From the NCBI GenBank assembly GCA_903904605.1, contig CAIVDC010000094.1, forward strand, positions 1-64,000: a stretch of 64,000 nt of DNA. The letters are read 5' to 3'. This document shows, in pieces, positions 9,494-17,600 of this stretch. A program made the position numbers and the translations under genes. Below the pieces are notes generated by a model. The model did no database searches. It was not told where the DNA came from and saw only the letters and a program-made list of their open reading frames with translations. Source of the stretch: an uncultured Sterolibacterium sp. GTDB taxonomy: Bacteria > Pseudomonadota > Gammaproteobacteria > Burkholderiales > Rhodocyclaceae. The first letter of the stretch is position 1. Each line of letters starts with the position of its first letter.

Positions 9494-10775
9494 TTGCTGT
9501 CTCCGTAGCAGCCGTCCTATGCACCACCTGGATAGCGCGCAGCGCCGCCGCCGTGGCGCTTTGCACCGAACGATTGACGTCGGTCGGACTGGCCGCCGCG
9601 CCGGCTGCGAACTGGCCGCCGTCCTTGGAACCTTCTATGAAGCCCGAGGAGTCGATGACCATGTCGTCCGGCAGCTTGATGCCGTTGCTCTCGGGCTCCA
9701 TGCCTATCGCCAGCACGACAAGATCGTGCTCGGCGGCATAGCGGTGGTAGCCCTCGGTGTCTACGCCATGCAGGATCAGGCTGCCTGCGTCATTCTGGGT
9801 GATGCTCGCCACCTTGGATTTGACGAAGCGCACCGTCGGATCCTGCTGCACCTTCTGGTAGAAATCCTCGAAGCGGTCTATGGCGCGAATGTCGATGTAG
9901 TAGACGCTTGACTTGCAGTCTTCGCCATAGGCTTCGCGCACATACTGGGTCTGCTTCAGCGATGCCATGCAGCAGATGCGCGAGCAGTGGCGAAGGTGGT
10001 TCTCGTCGCGCGAACCGGCGCACTGGATGAAGGCGATGTTCTTCGCGGCTTGTCCGTCGGACGGGCGCAGCAGCTTGCCGCCGGTAGGACCGTGGGAATC
10101 GGCGAGACGCTCGAACTCGACGCTGGTGATCACGTTGGCGAATCGGTCGTAGCCGTAGGGCTGGATCTTTGCGGCGTCATAGGGTTTCCAGCCGGTGGCC
10201 CAGATCACCGAACCGACCTTTATCTCCACCGTCTCTTCCTTCATGCCGAGATCGATGGCGCCATACTTGCAGGCCTCCCTGGCCTTCTCGGCGTCGGCTG
10301 TGCCGATGATCGAACTGTCCAGCACATAGCGCTGCGGATAGGCCATGGCATGGGGCAGATAGGCAAGCTTTGTCTCGGACAGGCCGTAGTCGTAGGGGTT
10401 CGGGATCTGCCCGGAGACTGCCTTGGCGCATTCGCCGCAGGCCGTGCAGTTCTCATTGACGTAACGCGGCGAAAGCTTCAGCGTCACCTTGTAGTCGCCG
10501 CTGCGGCCCGATACCGAGGTGACCTCGGCCTGGGTCAGGACGCGCAACCTGCGGTTACCCTTGAGCCTCTTCAGGTTGATCTCGAGGCCGCAGGTCGGGT
10601 GGCACATCTTCGGAAAGTAGCGGTAGAGCAGCGCGGTGCGGCCGCCCAGGGTCGGGCTTTTCTCCACCAGGATCACCTGCTTGCCGCATTCGGCGGCCTC
10701 CAGGGCGGCGCTCATGCCGCTGATGCCGCCGCCGACGACCAGAATGGTCTGGCTGGTTGCGATTGAAGCCGTCAC
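9486..10775 (-). CDS. qmoA: Quinone-interacting oxidoreductase subunit QmoA (HdrA-like flavoprotein)
   Basis: 429 residues. The N-terminal FAD-binding Rossmann motif VVGGGISGMSAALEAA lies at about residues 13-28, followed by the HdrA-type CHPTCGLE segment and a CTACGEC cluster near 110. Unlike QmoB it has no C-terminal ferredoxin or MvhD domain, as is normal for QmoA. The start is GTG 10775, supported by GGAGG six bases upstream. It is first in the minus-strand operon qmoA-qmoB-hdrC-hdrB. The 112-base gap to the next gene upstream holds the likely promoter; a TAGAAT -10-like element is present but I could not assign a convincing -35. Confidence 0.93.
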   Translation of the reverse strand: MTASIATSQTILVVGGGISGMSAALEAAECGKQVILVEKSPTLGGRTALLYRYFPKMCHPTCGLEINLKRLKGNRRLRVLTQAEVTSVSGRSGDYKVTLKLSPRYVNENCTACGECAKAVSGQIPNPYDYGLSETKLAYLPHAMAYPQRYVLDSSIIGTADAEKAREACKYGAIDLGMKEETVEIKVGSVIWATGWKPYDAAKIQPYGYDRFANVITSVEFERLADSHGPTGGKLLRPSDGQAAKNIAFIQCAGSRDENHLRHCSRICCMASLKQTQYVREAYGEDCKSSVYYIDIRAIDRFEDFYQKVQQDPTVRFVKSKVASITQNDAGSLILHGVDTEGYHRYAAEHDLVVLAIGMEPESNGIKLPDDMVIDSSGFIEGSKDGGQFAAGAAASPTDVNRSVQSATAAALRAIQVVHRTAATETANG

Positions 10776-10887
10776 GTCGAGCCTCCAGATGGTGTCGTTC
10801 TGATTGAAGATCGAATTCTAGCGAGGCTGCCCGGCGATTCCTCGGCAAATCTTCCTATGGTCGAATAGAAATGCTGAATGTGTCTCA

Positions 10888-11403
10888 TCATGCCGCCAGG
10901 GTGTGCGTCTCGAAAGCCATTGCGGCGAGATCGCCCAGCACCCAGGTCGCCGCCGGCGCGCCCAGGCCGGCGACGGTGCCGGGATTGACCAGCCAGGTAT
11001 GCTCTCCCCTGATGTTCGCTTGCCGGCTCAGGTGTGCTTCGTGGCTGTGGCCGCAGCAGACCAGGTCGTAGTCGCCGGTACAGGCCATGCCGTGGGCGAT
11101 GTGCGGGTAGTGGGTGATGAAAATGCGCCGGCCGAAGAGTTCGATGGCGGCATCCATGCCGTGGTAGCTGAGCTGGCCGTCGGAGTCGCAGGCGAGCCGG
11201 GCGATGGCGACCAGGTCACCGAGGTTGTTGCCATGCACGACATGCAGCGGCAGAGCCAGCTTGAGGGCGGCGCGCAAAGTGTTGCCGCCGATGACGTCGC
11301 CGCAATGGATCACCGCCTCGGCTCCTGCCGCCTTCGCTGCCGCCACCGCCGCGGCCAGCATCTGGGCGCGGTCGTGGCTGTCCGAGACGATGCAGATCTT
11401 CAC
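10888..11403 (-). CDS. Calcineurin-like metallophosphoesterase, YfcE/MJ0936 type
   Basis: 171 residues with the full metallophosphoesterase signature: SDSHD at residues 7-11, HCGD near 34, HGNN near 58, THYPH near 96 and CGHSH near 117. These residues bind the dinuclear metal centre. Family members are small soluble phosphodiesterases or phosphatases; the physiological substrate cannot be deduced. It is third in a tight minus-strand operon of three genes that overlap as ATGA, after two unknown proteins. The operon lies between qmoA and soeA, which may be chance or may hint at nucleotide (APS/AMP-related) turnover; the latter is speculation. Confidence 0.88.
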   Translation of the reverse strand: MKICIVSDSHDRAQMLAAAVAAAKAAGAEAVIHCGDVIGGNTLRAALKLALPLHVVHGNNLGDLVAIARLACDSDGQLSYHGMDAAIELFGRRIFITHYPHIAHGMACTGDYDLVCCGHSHEAHLSRQANIRGEHTWLVNPGTVAGLGAPAATWVLGDLAAMAFETHTLAA

Positions 11404-11606
11404 CTGACGAAATCGGCGCCGAAGGAGGTGCCGACTGCGAGGCCGAAGATTTCGTCGAGGGCGAGTTCGCGGATCAGGCGGTCGACTTCGGCCTGGCCGT
11501 GCTCTTTCGCCACTTCGGCGAGGATCAGGCGGGCGCCGTTTCGGTTGTAGCCGCTGCCGAACGAGGCCTGGGTCGCGAGCAACTGGCGCGCCTTCTCAAG
11601 AGTCAT
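11400..11606 (-). CDS. Conserved-looking small protein of unknown function (68 aa)
   Basis: A soluble 68-residue protein with no signal peptide, membrane segment or cysteine. It has a helical N-terminus (EKARQLLATQ), a glycine/asparagine turn (GSGYNRNG) and two further predicted helices (ARLILAEVAKEHG, AEVDRLIRELALDEIFG). I do not recognise the family. Coding status is supported by ATGA overlaps at both ends (with the 130-aa gene upstream and the phosphoesterase downstream) and by codon use like its neighbours. Confidence 0.65.
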   Translation of the reverse strand: MTLEKARQLLATQASFGSGYNRNGARLILAEVAKEHGQAEVDRLIRELALDEIFGLAVGTSFGADFVR

Positions 11607-11995
11607 ATCAGGGTCGGGCCGAGATATTCGTCTTCGCCGGTCTGCGCCGGAGCGGCGTGTCCCCCGGCGCGCGTCCTTTCATGGTCGGCCTGAACCTGCA
11701 GCAGCGTGACCACGCAGTCGCCGAAATCGTCATAGATCTCTCGGCCAGTGCCGAACTGCTCGGCCTCGGAATAGAAGAACTGCGAGCGGAATCGGGATTC
11801 GCCCAGCTTGCAGACGATGAATTCGGCGCCGCGCTGCGACCAGTAAAGCGTCGGGCAGACGGTGAGCGCTTCCGAGCCGGGATCCAGTTGCAGTTCGGCC
11901 TCGGCGAGCTGCCAGGGTACCAGCCGGCCATAGCGCTCCAAGAGTATCTGGCTGATCAGCTGCTGCTCGGTTTCAGTGAAATCGGCGATGCTCAT
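11603..11995 (-). CDS. Protein of unknown function (130 aa), first gene of the phosphoesterase operon
   Basis: 130 residues from ATG 11995 (MSIADFTETEQQL). The open frame continues to about 12100, but that extension is AT-rich and overlaps the probable soeA promoter. The protein is acidic, begins with a helix, and has a central segment (LYWSQRGAEFIVCKLGE) that looks like a beta-sheet domain. No metal-binding or transmembrane pattern is evident and I do not recognise it. It is divergent from soeA and translationally coupled to the 68-aa protein. Confidence 0.65.
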   Translation of the reverse strand: MSIADFTETEQQLISQILLERYGRLVPWQLAEAELQLDPGSEALTVCPTLYWSQRGAEFIVCKLGESRFRSQFFYSEAEQFGTGREIYDDFGDCVVTLLQVQADHERTRAGGHAAPAQTGEDEYLGPTLI

Positions 11996-12100
11996 GGTTT
12001 CTTTCGGTTGGCATTGGACTGTACAACGGTTCTTCAAATCTAAACAATCATCTATGTTTATCGGAGAATAAAAATAATCCCTGGTGGCCAGGCATGACAC

Positions 12101-12128
12101 TTGTGAGAATATGACTCAATCCTAATGT
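12101..12128 (+). promoter_or_regulatory. Possible sigma-70 promoter for soeABC
   Basis: TTGTGA (12101-12106) and TAATGT (12123-12128) are separated by 16 bases, 19 bases before the soeA ATG. The intergenic region 11996-12146 is clearly AT-richer than its surroundings and must serve both soeA and the divergent unknown operon. Only partial consensus matches, so the call is tentative. Confidence 0.3.
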
Positions 12129-12146
12129 ACCGGCCGAGTCCTCTTC

Positions 12147-15017
12147 ATGCAAGCTGCCGTCAGCCATCCGCTGCAGGAAATCAAGAACACCACCTGCTAT
12201 ATGTGCGCCTGCCGCTGCGGCATCCGCGTTCATCTGACGGCCGGCAAGGTGCGCTACATCGACGGCAACCCGGACCACCCCTTGAACCAGGGCGTGATCT
12301 GCGCCAAGGGCTCCTCCGGCATCATGAAGCAATATTCGCCGGCTCGCCTGATGAAGCCGCTGAAGCGCCGCGCCGGTGCCGACCGCGGCGCCGGCGAGTT
12401 CGAGGAGATCAGCTGGGAGGAGGCGTTTGCCACCCTGTCCGAGCGCTTGGCCAGGATACGCGAAACCGACCCGAAGAAGTTCGCGCTGTTTACCGGCCGC
12501 GACCAGATGCAGGCGCTGACCGGACTGTTTGCGCGCCAGTTCGGCACGCCCAATTATGCCGCGCACGGCGGCTTCTGCTCGGTCAACATGGCGGCCGGCA
12601 TGATCTACACGATAGGGGGATCCTTCTGGGAGTTCGGTGGCCCCGACCTTGACCGCGCCAAGTTGTTCGTGATGATAGGCACGGCCGAAGATCATCACTC
12701 CAATCCGATGAAGATCGCCATCGCCAAGTTCAAGCGCGACGGCGGCCGCTTCGTCTCGATCAATCCGGTGCGCACCGGCTATTCGGCCATCGCCGACGAA
12801 TGGGTGCCGATCCGTCCCGGCAGCGACGGCGCCCTGCTCCTGGCGATCATCCACGAACTCATTGCCAAGGGTCTCTACGACAGAGACTTTCTGGTGCGCT
12901 ACACCAACTCCGGCCAGCTGGTGAATCTCGACGCCAAGCACGACGAGTTCGGCATGTTCGTGCGCACCGAGGTGCCGGAGGAGGAAGCCTGCTACGAACC
13001 GCAGAACAAGCTGTGGTGGGACAGGAATTCCAACCGCCCGGTGCTCACCCATAGCGAAGGCGCCGATCCCTATCTCCGCGGCGAATTCAAGCTGTCCGAC
13101 GGTACCCCGGTCAAGCCCGCCTTCCAGCTGTTGCAGGAGCGCGTGAAAGACTACACGCCGGACTGGGCGGCGCAGATCACCGGCATCCCGGCCGACACCA
13201 TACGCCGCCTGGCCTACGAGATGGGCGTGACCGCGCGCGACCAGAAGATCGAGCTGCCGATCGCCTGGACCGATTCCTGGGGCAAGGAGCACGACACCGT
13301 CACCGGCAACCCGGTGGCCTTCCATGCCATGAGGGGGCTGGCCGCGCATTCCAACGGCTTCCAGACGATACGCGCGCTGGGCATACTCATGACCCTGCTC
13401 GGCACCATCGACCGGCCCGGCGGTTTCCGCCACAAGGCGCCTTTTCCCCGGCCCATCCCGCCCTGCGCGCGAACCCCGAACACGCCGCTGGCGGTCAAGC
13501 CCAACCACCCCCTGGACGGCCTGGCGCTGGGTTGGCCCTCCGACCCCGACGACCTGTTCGTCAATGAGGACGGCAGCCCGGTGCGCATCGACAAGGCCTT
13601 CTCCTGGGAATATCCGCTGTCCGTGCACGGCCTGATGCACAACGTCATCACCAACGCCTGGCGCGGCGACCCCTACAGGATCGACACGCTGCTGATCTTC
13701 ATGGCCAACATGGCCTGGAACTCGACCATGAACACCGTCGAGGTCAGGAAGATGCTGAACGACCGCGACGGGGATGGCGAGTTCAAGATCCCCTTTCTCG
13801 TCGTCTGCGACGCCTTCCAATCGGAGATGACGGCCTTCGCCGACCTGATCCTGCCCGACACCACCTATCTCGAGCGCCACGACGTGATGTCGATGCTCGA
13901 CCGGCCGATCTCCGAGTTCGACGGGCCGGTCGACTCGGTGCGCATCCCGGTCCTGCCGCCTTCGGGCGAGTGCAAGCCGTTCCAGGAAGTGCTGATCGAA
14001 CTCGGCTCGCGCCTGAAGCTGCCCGTCTTCGTGAACAAGGAGGGCGGCCGAAAGTACCGCGACTACCCCGACTTCGTGGTCAATTACGAGACCGAACCGG
14101 GTTCGGGGATAGGCTTCCTCGCCGGCTGGCGCGGGCGCGGCGGCGAGAAGTTCATGCGCGGCGAGCCCAATCCGAGGCAGTGGGAAATGTATGCCCAGAA
14201 CAACGGCCATTACCATTACAGGTTGCCGCGCTCCTACCAGTACATGCGCAACTGGAACCGGGGTTACCTGGAATGGTCGCAGCGGATGCGCATCACCCGC
14301 TACGCCGAGCCCATCCTGATCCATCTGTATTCCGAAGTGCTGCAGAAGTTCCGCCTGGCGGCCCAGGGCAAGGGCATCACGCGCAAGCCGCCGGCGCATC
14401 TGGCCAGCCGCATTGCAACCTACTTCGATCCGCTGCCGTTCTTCTATGAACCGCTCGAGGTGGAAACGACCGACCGGCGCAAGTATCCGCTCGCCGCCGT
14501 CACGCAACGACCGATGGCCATGTACCACTCCTGGGATTCGCAGAACGCCTGGCTGCGCCAGATCCACAGCCACAACTATCTGTTCGTCAATGTCCGGACG
14601 GCCTTGCTGGCCGGCATAGCCGACGGCGACTGGATCTGGGTCGAGTCGCAATGGGGCAAGGTGCGCTGCATGGCGCGCCACAGCGAAGCGGTCGAACCGG
14701 GCACGGTGTGGACCTGGAACGCCATAGGCAAGGCCGCCGGCGCCTGGAACCTCAGTCCCGACGCGAACGAAGCGCGCCAGGGCTTCCTCCTGAATCATCT
14801 GATTTCGGAAGAACTGCCTTCCGAAGGCGAACGGCGCATCTCCAATTCCGACCCGATCACCGGGCAGGCGGCCTGGTACGACGTGCGGGTCAGGATCTAC
14901 AAGGCGGGTATCGACGAGGCCAAGGAGAGCTCGCCACAGTTCGCCCCCTTGCAGCCGGCGCCGGGCATGGCCAAGAGACCTGCCTGGCTGGCCTACTTCG
15001 CGGGAGCGAAGAAGTGA
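12147..15017 (+). CDS. soeA: Molybdopterin oxidoreductase catalytic subunit, probable cytoplasmic sulfite dehydrogenase SoeA
   Basis: 956 residues of the DMSO-reductase/CISM family. The N-terminus has the [4Fe-4S] motif C17-x2-C20-x3-C24 and C52, followed by the molybdopterin domains and a C-terminal MopB-type binding domain. There is no twin-arginine signal peptide, so the enzyme should face the cytoplasm, as SoeABC does. Its Fe-S partner (SoeB) and DmsC-like anchor (SoeC) follow. SoeABC oxidises sulfite to sulfate and passes electrons to quinones; the adjacent aprA, qmo, tusA and dsrE3 genes support that substrate. Polysulfide/thiosulfate reductase-like relatives are the alternative assignment. 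Whether the metal is Mo or W is open, since a tungstate transporter is encoded at 58520-60752. Confidence 0.85.
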   Translation: MQAAVSHPLQEIKNTTCYMCACRCGIRVHLTAGKVRYIDGNPDHPLNQGVICAKGSSGIMKQYSPARLMKPLKRRAGADRGAGEFEEISWEEAFATLSERLARIRETDPKKFALFTGRDQMQALTGLFARQFGTPNYAAHGGFCSVNMAAGMIYTIGGSFWEFGGPDLDRAKLFVMIGTAEDHHSNPMKIAIAKFKRDGGRFVSINPVRTGYSAIADEWVPIRPGSDGALLLAIIHELIAKGLYDRDFLVRYTNSGQLVNLDAKHDEFGMFVRTEVPEEEACYEPQNKLWWDRNSNRPVLTHSEGADPYLRGEFKLSDGTPVKPAFQLLQERVKDYTPDWAAQITGIPADTIRRLAYEMGVTARDQKIELPIAWTDSWGKEHDTVTGNPVAFHAMRGLAAHSNGFQTIRALGILMTLLGTIDRPGGFRHKAPFPRPIPPCARTPNTPLAVKPNHPLDGLALGWPSDPDDLFVNEDGSPVRIDKAFSWEYPLSVHGLMHNVITNAWRGDPYRIDTLLIFMANMAWNSTMNTVEVRKMLNDRDGDGEFKIPFLVVCDAFQSEMTAFADLILPDTTYLERHDVMSMLDRPISEFDGPVDSVRIPVLPPSGECKPFQEVLIELGSRLKLPVFVNKEGGRKYRDYPDFVVNYETEPGSGIGFLAGWRGRGGEKFMRGEPNPRQWEMYAQNNGHYHYRLPRSYQYMRNWNRGYLEWSQRMRITRYAEPILIHLYSEVLQKFRLAAQGKGITRKPPAHLASRIATYFDPLPFFYEPLEVETTDRRKYPLAAVTQRPMAMYHSWDSQNAWLRQIHSHNYLFVNVRTALLAGIADGDWIWVESQWGKVRCMARHSEAVEPGTVWTWNAIGKAAGAWNLSPDANEARQGFLLNHLISEELPSEGERRISNSDPITGQAAWYDVRVRIYKAGIDEAKESSPQFAPLQPAPGMAKRPAWLAYFAGAKK

Positions 15018-15745
15018 CGCAACTGGCTCTGGTCATCGACCTCAACGTCTGCGTCGGCTGCCAGGCCTGCGTCACCAGTTGCAAGGAATGGAACACCTCC
15101 GGGGCGGCCGGGACGATGTCCGACGAGCGCCCTTACGACGCCGATCCCTCCGGCACTTTCTTCAACCGCGTGCAGACTTTCGAGGTCGGCGAGTTTCCCG
15201 ACACCGAGACCGTGCATTTCCCCAAGTCCTGCCTGCATTGCGAAGATCCGCCCTGCGTCCCGGTCTGCCCGACCGGCGCCTCCTACAAGCGCCCCGAGGA
15301 CGGCATCGTCCTGGTCGATTACGACAAGTGCATCGGCTGCAAGTACTGCTCCTGGGCCTGTCCCTACGGTGCGCGGGAACTGGACGAGAAGCAGAAAGTA
15401 ATGAAGAAATGCACTCTTTGCGTAGACCGCATCTACGACGCCGCGCTGCCCGAGCGGGACCGCAGGCCGGCCTGCGTCATGGCCTGCCCGACTTCCGCCA
15501 GGCTGTTCGGCGACATCCACGATCCTTCGTCCGCCGTGTCGATCGCGATCAGGGAAAGCGGCGGCTACCCCCTGATGCCGGAATGGGGCACCCATCCGGC
15601 CAACCACTATCTGCCGCGGCGCAAGACGCGGCTCAGGATCCACGACGACGAACTCGAGCGCGCCGACAATCCGCTCAAGATCGATAGCCAACTGCCCAAG
15701 CCGGCGCAGTCCGAGCCGTCTTTGGACGACGTCACCTCCTGGTAA
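15014..15745 (+). CDS. soeB: Four-cluster ferredoxin subunit SoeB
   Basis: 243 residues. It starts with GTG 15014, which overlaps the soeA stop as GTGA. Sixteen cysteines in four groups are visible (CVGCQACVTSC, CLHCEDPPCVPVC, CIGCKYCSWAC, CTLC...CVMAC), enough for four [4Fe-4S] clusters as in DmsB/PsrB/SoeB. It should carry electrons from the molybdopterin subunit to the membrane anchor. There is no signal peptide, in line with a cytoplasmic orientation. SoeC starts six bases after its stop codon. Confidence 0.9.
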   Translation: MTQLALVIDLNVCVGCQACVTSCKEWNTSGAAGTMSDERPYDADPSGTFFNRVQTFEVGEFPDTETVHFPKSCLHCEDPPCVPVCPTGASYKRPEDGIVLVDYDKCIGCKYCSWACPYGARELDEKQKVMKKCTLCVDRIYDAALPERDRRPACVMACPTSARLFGDIHDPSSAVSIAIRESGGYPLMPEWGTHPANHYLPRRKTRLRIHDDELERADNPLKIDSQLPKPAQSEPSLDDVTSW

Positions 15746-15750
15746 GCGCC

Positions 15751-16734
15751 ATGCGTCCCGCCTTTTCAGTCGTCCTGCTCACGACCCTCATCGGCTTGGG
15801 CCAGGGCTTGTTTCTCGCTTTGTTCACGGCCCAATCCTATGCCCTGTTCGACCTGCTGCCCAGGCAGGATCTCCATACCTTCTACGCATACGGCAGCTTG
15901 CTGGCGCTGGCCTTCCTGGCGGCCGGACTCGCCGCATCCTTCTTTCATCTCGGCCGGCCGGAGCGGGCCTGGCGCAGCGCGGCGCAGTGGCGCAGTTCGT
16001 GGCTGTCGCGCGAGGTCATAGTGCTGCCGCTGTTCATGGCCGTGGTCCTGGTCTACGGCATCGCTCACTGGGCCGGCGGGGGGCCGGCGCTGATAGTCCT
16101 GCCCAGTGGCATCGGCATAGATGTCACGGTACTCGCTGGCGTCCTCGGGACCTTGCTGGGCTTCCTGCTGTTCGTCTGCACCGGCATGATCTACGCCTGC
16201 CTGCGCTTTCTGCCCGAATGGCATTCGCCGCTGACCGTGATCAACTACATTCTCCTGGGCGGTGCTTCCGGCTTCACGCTGGCCAGCCTGTTCGCCAGCG
16301 TTGCCGCCCCCGGCCTCAGCGGCTTCTTCGGCGGCTGGGCGATCATTATCACGCTGCTCGGCGCGACCGGACGCGCCGCATCCCTTTTGCGCAACTCCCG
16401 CCTGGCGCCAAGGTCGGTGCTGCAGACGGCGATCGGCATTAAGCATCCCAAGATCGCGCAGAAGTCGCAGGGTTTCACGGGCGAATCCTTCAACACCCGG
16501 GAATTCTTTCACGGCCGGAGCGCGGCCCTATTCTCGTCGGTCAAGTGGTTCTTCCTGGCCGCCGCGTTTGTGCTGCCGGTGGCGCTATTGGCCGCCGCCC
16601 TGGCTTCGACCGCCGCCGCCCATTTGCTGGCGGCAGCCTTCCTGGTGCAGTACTGCGGCCTGTTGGCGGAACGCTGGTTCTTCTTCGCCCAGGCCAGCCA
16701 TCCGCAGAATCTTTACTATCAGACCGCTTCGTGA
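15751..16734 (+). CDS. soeC: DmsC/SoeC-type membrane anchor subunit
   Basis: 327 residues, strongly hydrophobic, with about eight predicted transmembrane helices. The FFHLGRPERAW segment near residue 70 is typical of DmsC/SoeC anchors. It should tether SoeAB to the cytoplasmic face and pass electrons to quinone; this family has no haem-ligating histidine pattern. It is the last gene of soeABC; a separate promoter follows before tusA. Confidence 0.88.
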   Translation: MRPAFSVVLLTTLIGLGQGLFLALFTAQSYALFDLLPRQDLHTFYAYGSLLALAFLAAGLAASFFHLGRPERAWRSAAQWRSSWLSREVIVLPLFMAVVLVYGIAHWAGGGPALIVLPSGIGIDVTVLAGVLGTLLGFLLFVCTGMIYACLRFLPEWHSPLTVINYILLGGASGFTLASLFASVAAPGLSGFFGGWAIIITLLGATGRAASLLRNSRLAPRSVLQTAIGIKHPKIAQKSQGFTGESFNTREFFHGRSAALFSSVKWFFLAAAFVLPVALLAAALASTAAAHLLAAAFLVQYCGLLAERWFFFAQASHPQNLYYQTAS

Positions 16735-16780
16735 CCAACGACTGCGCGACCCGGTCGGCCCGAAAATGTAGTCTACGGTC

Positions 16781-16809
16781 TTGAACTCTTCGCCCTGCCG
16801 GTTTATAAA
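16781..16809 (+). promoter_or_regulatory. Sigma-70 promoter for tusA
   Basis: TTGAAC (16781-16786), a 17-base spacer, and TATAAA (16804-16809), located 39 bases before the tusA ATG. GAGGAG precedes the start. Both hexamers are close to consensus with ideal spacing. Confidence 0.6.
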
Positions 16810-16848
16810 CGCAATGCTGCTTTACCGATTACACACTGAGGAGATGAC

Positions 16849-17079
16849 ATGAACTTTGACAAAGAACTCGATGCCCGCGGCCTGAACTGCCCGTTGCCTA
16901 TCCTGCGTGCGAAAAAGGCGCTGACCGACATGAGCGGCGGCCAAGTGCTGCGTATCCTGTCTACCGATCCTGGGTCGGTGAAGGACTTCCAGGCCTTCGC
17001 CAAACAGACAGGCAACGAACTTCTGGCCAGCGCCGAGAACAACAAGGAATTCGAGTTCTACCTGAAGCGCAAGCAATAA
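16849..17079 (+). CDS. tusA: TusA-family sulfur carrier protein
   Basis: 76 residues with the TusA signature DARGLNCPLPILRAKKAL; C14 in the CPxP motif is the residue that carries persulfide sulfur. In dissimilatory sulfur oxidisers TusA receives sulfane sulfur from rhodanese or DsrE-type proteins and delivers it to the oxidation machinery (rDsr or sHdr). The surrounding genes (soeABC, lipoate-binding protein, dsrE3) favour this over the tRNA-thiolation role. GAGGAG stands just upstream and the gene has its own promoter. Confidence 0.93.
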   Translation: MNFDKELDARGLNCPLPILRAKKALTDMSGGQVLRILSTDPGSVKDFQAFAKQTGNELLASAENNKEFEFYLKRKQ

Positions 17080-17151
17080 GGACGGTGCCATTTCCCAAAT
17101 GGGTGGAGATCGGCGCCGAGGGACTCTGAGAAGCTATTGGAGCCGCGAAAC

Positions 17152-17589
17152 ATGACGAGCATAGGCGATTGCCTTTTTCCAGACGAGCTTTTCTACAATG
17201 TAGATACCGGGATCTGGGCGAGGAGGGAGGCCGACGGTACGATCACCGTCGGCATGACTTCCTGCGCCTGCAGCATGGTCGGCGAATTGGTCGCTTACCT
17301 GCCGAAGAAGGTCGGCGAGCACGTCGAACGGAACAAATCTCTGGCCACCGTCGAGTCCGGCAAATGGGTAGGGCCGGTCAAGGCGCCGGTCGGCGGCGAG
17401 ATCATCGCCGTCAACGGTGCGGTCGCCGCGAAGGCTGCAATTATCAACGCCGACCCCTATGGCAGGGGCTGGGTGGCTAAGATGAAACCGGCGAATTGGG
17501 ACGGTGAAGCCGCCGGCCTGATCACCGGAGCGGGGGTCCGGGCGGCGTTCGAAGCCAAGATGAAGGCCGATGGCCTCTCGCGCTGCTGA
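17152..17589 (+). CDS. lbpA: Lipoate-binding protein of the LbpA type (GcvH-like)
   Basis: 145 residues with the H-protein/biotinyl-lipoyl fold. The lipoylation site is K71 in VESGKWVGP, where glycine-cleavage H proteins have ES(V/T)KA. Cysteines lie at 7, 38 and 40 (TSCACS) and at the C-terminus. No other glycine-cleavage gene is nearby; instead it sits between tusA and a dedicated lipoate-protein ligase and close to dsrE3, the context of the LbpA proteins described in sulfur oxidation. The lipoyl arm is proposed to take part in cytoplasmic sulfur transfer or oxidation. I chose ATG 17152 with GGAG about nine bases upstream; an in-frame TTG at 17137 overlaps that site. An ordinary GcvH is possible but less likely. 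Confidence 0.85.
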   Translation: MTSIGDCLFPDELFYNVDTGIWARREADGTITVGMTSCACSMVGELVAYLPKKVGEHVERNKSLATVESGKWVGPVKAPVGGEIIAVNGAVAAKAAIINADPYGRGWVAKMKPANWDGEAAGLITGAGVRAAFEAKMKADGLSRC

Positions 17590-17600
17590 ACTTTTCCGGG

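Noticed and set aside
12048-14798. Very long open frame (over 900 codons) on the minus strand, antisense to soeA
   Set aside because: It lies entirely opposite a clear molybdopterin enzyme gene. Its composition (Arg/His/Val/Gly-rich) is that expected from the complement of high-GC codons, and it has no recognisable domain.
17088-17102. Small perfect palindrome CCATTT-CCC-AAATGG between tusA and lbpA
   Set aside because: A six-base stem with a three-base loop and no T-run is too short to call as a terminator or operator without comparative data.
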